The notes under the pieces: model-generated
Seen by the model: the letters and a program-made list of their open reading frames with translations, nothing else
What the model was told of the DNA's origin: nothing
Databases searched by the model: none
In this document: piece by piece, positions 4,676 through 5,542 of the stretch
Numbering within the stretch: the stretch's first letter is position 1
Layout: every line of letters begins with the position of its first letter
Assembly: GCA_028288905.1 (NCBI GenBank)
Contig: JAQGHJ010000799.1
Span: 1-5,542, forward strand
Direction: 5' to 3'
Source of the DNA: Phycisphaerales bacterium
Lineage (GTDB): Bacteria; Planctomycetota; Phycisphaerae; Tepidisphaerales; Tepidisphaeraceae
DNA length: 5,542 nucleotides
Position numbers and translations under genes: made by a program

Positions 4676-5542
4676 TCACCCGACCGGCTTCAACCCGATC
4701 TTCCCCATCTGCGCCCGGATCGCCGCCTTCGTCCCCTCGCTCGCCTCCCATAGCGGCAGGCGCAAATCGCCGCTGTCCAATCCCATCAGGCTCATCGCGT
4801 ACTTGATCCCGACCGGGTTGCCGTCAAGGAAGAGGCTCTTGATGAACGGGAACAGCCGGTGATGCTGCTTGGCCGCGGCCGCGAAGTCGCCGCGTGCCGC
4901 GGCCGTCGTGAGCGCCTTGATCTCGCCCGGGATCAGGTTGCTGGCCACGCTGATCACGCCGGTGCCGCCGATGCTCATCAGCGGCAGCGTCAGCGAGTCG
5001 TCACCGCTGACAACCGCAATGTCGCAGACCGACATGATCTCGGTGGCGACGTCCAGCGACCCGGTCGCCTCCTTGATCGCGATCACGTTCGGGTGCGTCG
5101 CCAGCCGGGCGACGGTGGCGGCCGACATCGTGATGCTCGTGCGGCCCGGGATGTTGTACAGCACGATCGGCAGGTCGACCGTGTCCGCCAGCGTCATGAA
5201 GTGGCGGTACAGCCCTTCCTGCGTCGGCTTGTTGTAGTACGGGTTGACGGACAGACACGCCTTCGCCCCGGCCGCCTTAGCGATGCCGTGCAGCTCGGCC
5301 GCCTCGGCCGTCGCGTTGCCGCCGGTGCCGGGGATAACCGGCACCCGACCGGCCGCGTACTCGACCGTCAGCTCGATGACCCTGGCGTGTTCCTTGAAGT
5401 CGACGGTCGGGCTCTCGCCGGTCGTGCCGACCGGGACGAGGGCGTCGATGCCGTGCTTGATCTGGAACTCGACCTGCTGCTTGAGCCGGGCCTCGTCGAC
5501 CCGCCCGTCACGGAAGGGGGTCACCATCGCCGTCATCGCGCC
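4676..5542 (-). CDS. dapA: 4-hydroxy-tetrahydrodipicolinate synthase, 5' end cut by window edge
   Basis: DapA condenses pyruvate with aspartate-4-semialdehyde, the first committed step to diaminopimelate and lysine, in the cytoplasm as a TIM-barrel, usually a homotetramer. Counting from the ATG at 5536, the catalytic triad is present as T39 (VGTTGES), Y101 (NPYYNKP) and Y127 (LYNIPGR). The Schiff-base Lys is K155 (AIKEATG), and R132 for the substrate carboxylate is present. The frame stays open through Gly-Ala to the window edge. DapA proteins normally have a few residues including a Gly before this point, so the true start most likely lies just outside the window and 5536 is probably internal. 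The C-terminus is complete at the TGA (4678-4676), with a length near the family norm of about 290. The lysine-inhibitor site is only partly conserved: by E. coli numbering, H56, N80, E84 and Y106 are kept, but A49 is Pro and H53 is Phe. It is the first visible gene of the minus-strand operon. Confidence 0.96.
   Translation of the reverse strand, partial: GAMTAMVTPFRDGRVDEARLKQQVEFQIKHGIDALVPVGTTGESPTVDFKEHARVIELTVEYAAGRVPVIPGTGGNATAEAAELHGIAKAAGAKACLSVNPYYNKPTQEGLYRHFMTLADTVDLPIVLYNIPGRTSITMSAATVARLATHPNVIAIKEATGSLDVATEIMSVCDIAVVSGDDSLTLPLMSIGGTGVISVASNLIPGEIKALTTAAARGDFAAAAKQHHRLFPFIKSLFLDGNPVGIKYAMSLMGLDSGDLRLPLWEASEGTKAAIRAQMGKIGLKPVG

Overview
The window reads as chromosomal housekeeping DNA from a very GC-rich bacterium, with G or C at most third codon positions. 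A planctomycete of the Gemmata type (Gemmataceae) is the best guess. The reasons are the fused AroD-AroE enzyme, the long basic tail on the Der GTPase, the scarcity of Shine-Dalgarno sites and the palindromic intergenic repeat. This placement is inference from general familiarity with the group; no 16S or other marker gene is present.

Layout from left to right. (1) Positions 1-286, minus strand: the N-terminal 95 residues of a CBS-domain protein, cut by the window edge. (2) Positions 287-681: a divergent intergenic region with an AT-rich island near 461-492 that may hold back-to-back promoters, a GC-rich hairpin (603-640) and a TATACT box just before der. (3) Positions 682-2361, plus strand: der (engA), the double GTPase of 50S ribosome assembly, with an extra Lys/Arg-rich C-terminal tail. 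(4) Positions 2362-2590: a convergent intergenic region almost filled by a 179-bp inverted-repeat element (2394-2572). Each arm of the element carries its own 9-bp palindrome, the architecture of a REP doublet (REPIN). (5) Positions 2591-5542, minus strand: an apparent operon transcribed right to left as dapA (5' end cut), an unrecognised small gene, and a fused aroD-aroE gene.

The minus-strand operon joins two branches of amino-acid biosynthesis. DapA makes the first committed intermediate of the lysine/diaminopimelate pathway. The AroD-AroE fusion carries out steps three and four of the shikimate pathway to aromatic amino acids. The small gene between them ends in TGATG, its stop sharing one base with a possible aroDE start, so translational coupling is possible. 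No wholly new system is evident. The points most worth following up are the REPIN-like element, the unrecognised protein inside a biosynthetic operon, the Der tail, and the altered lysine-site residues in DapA.
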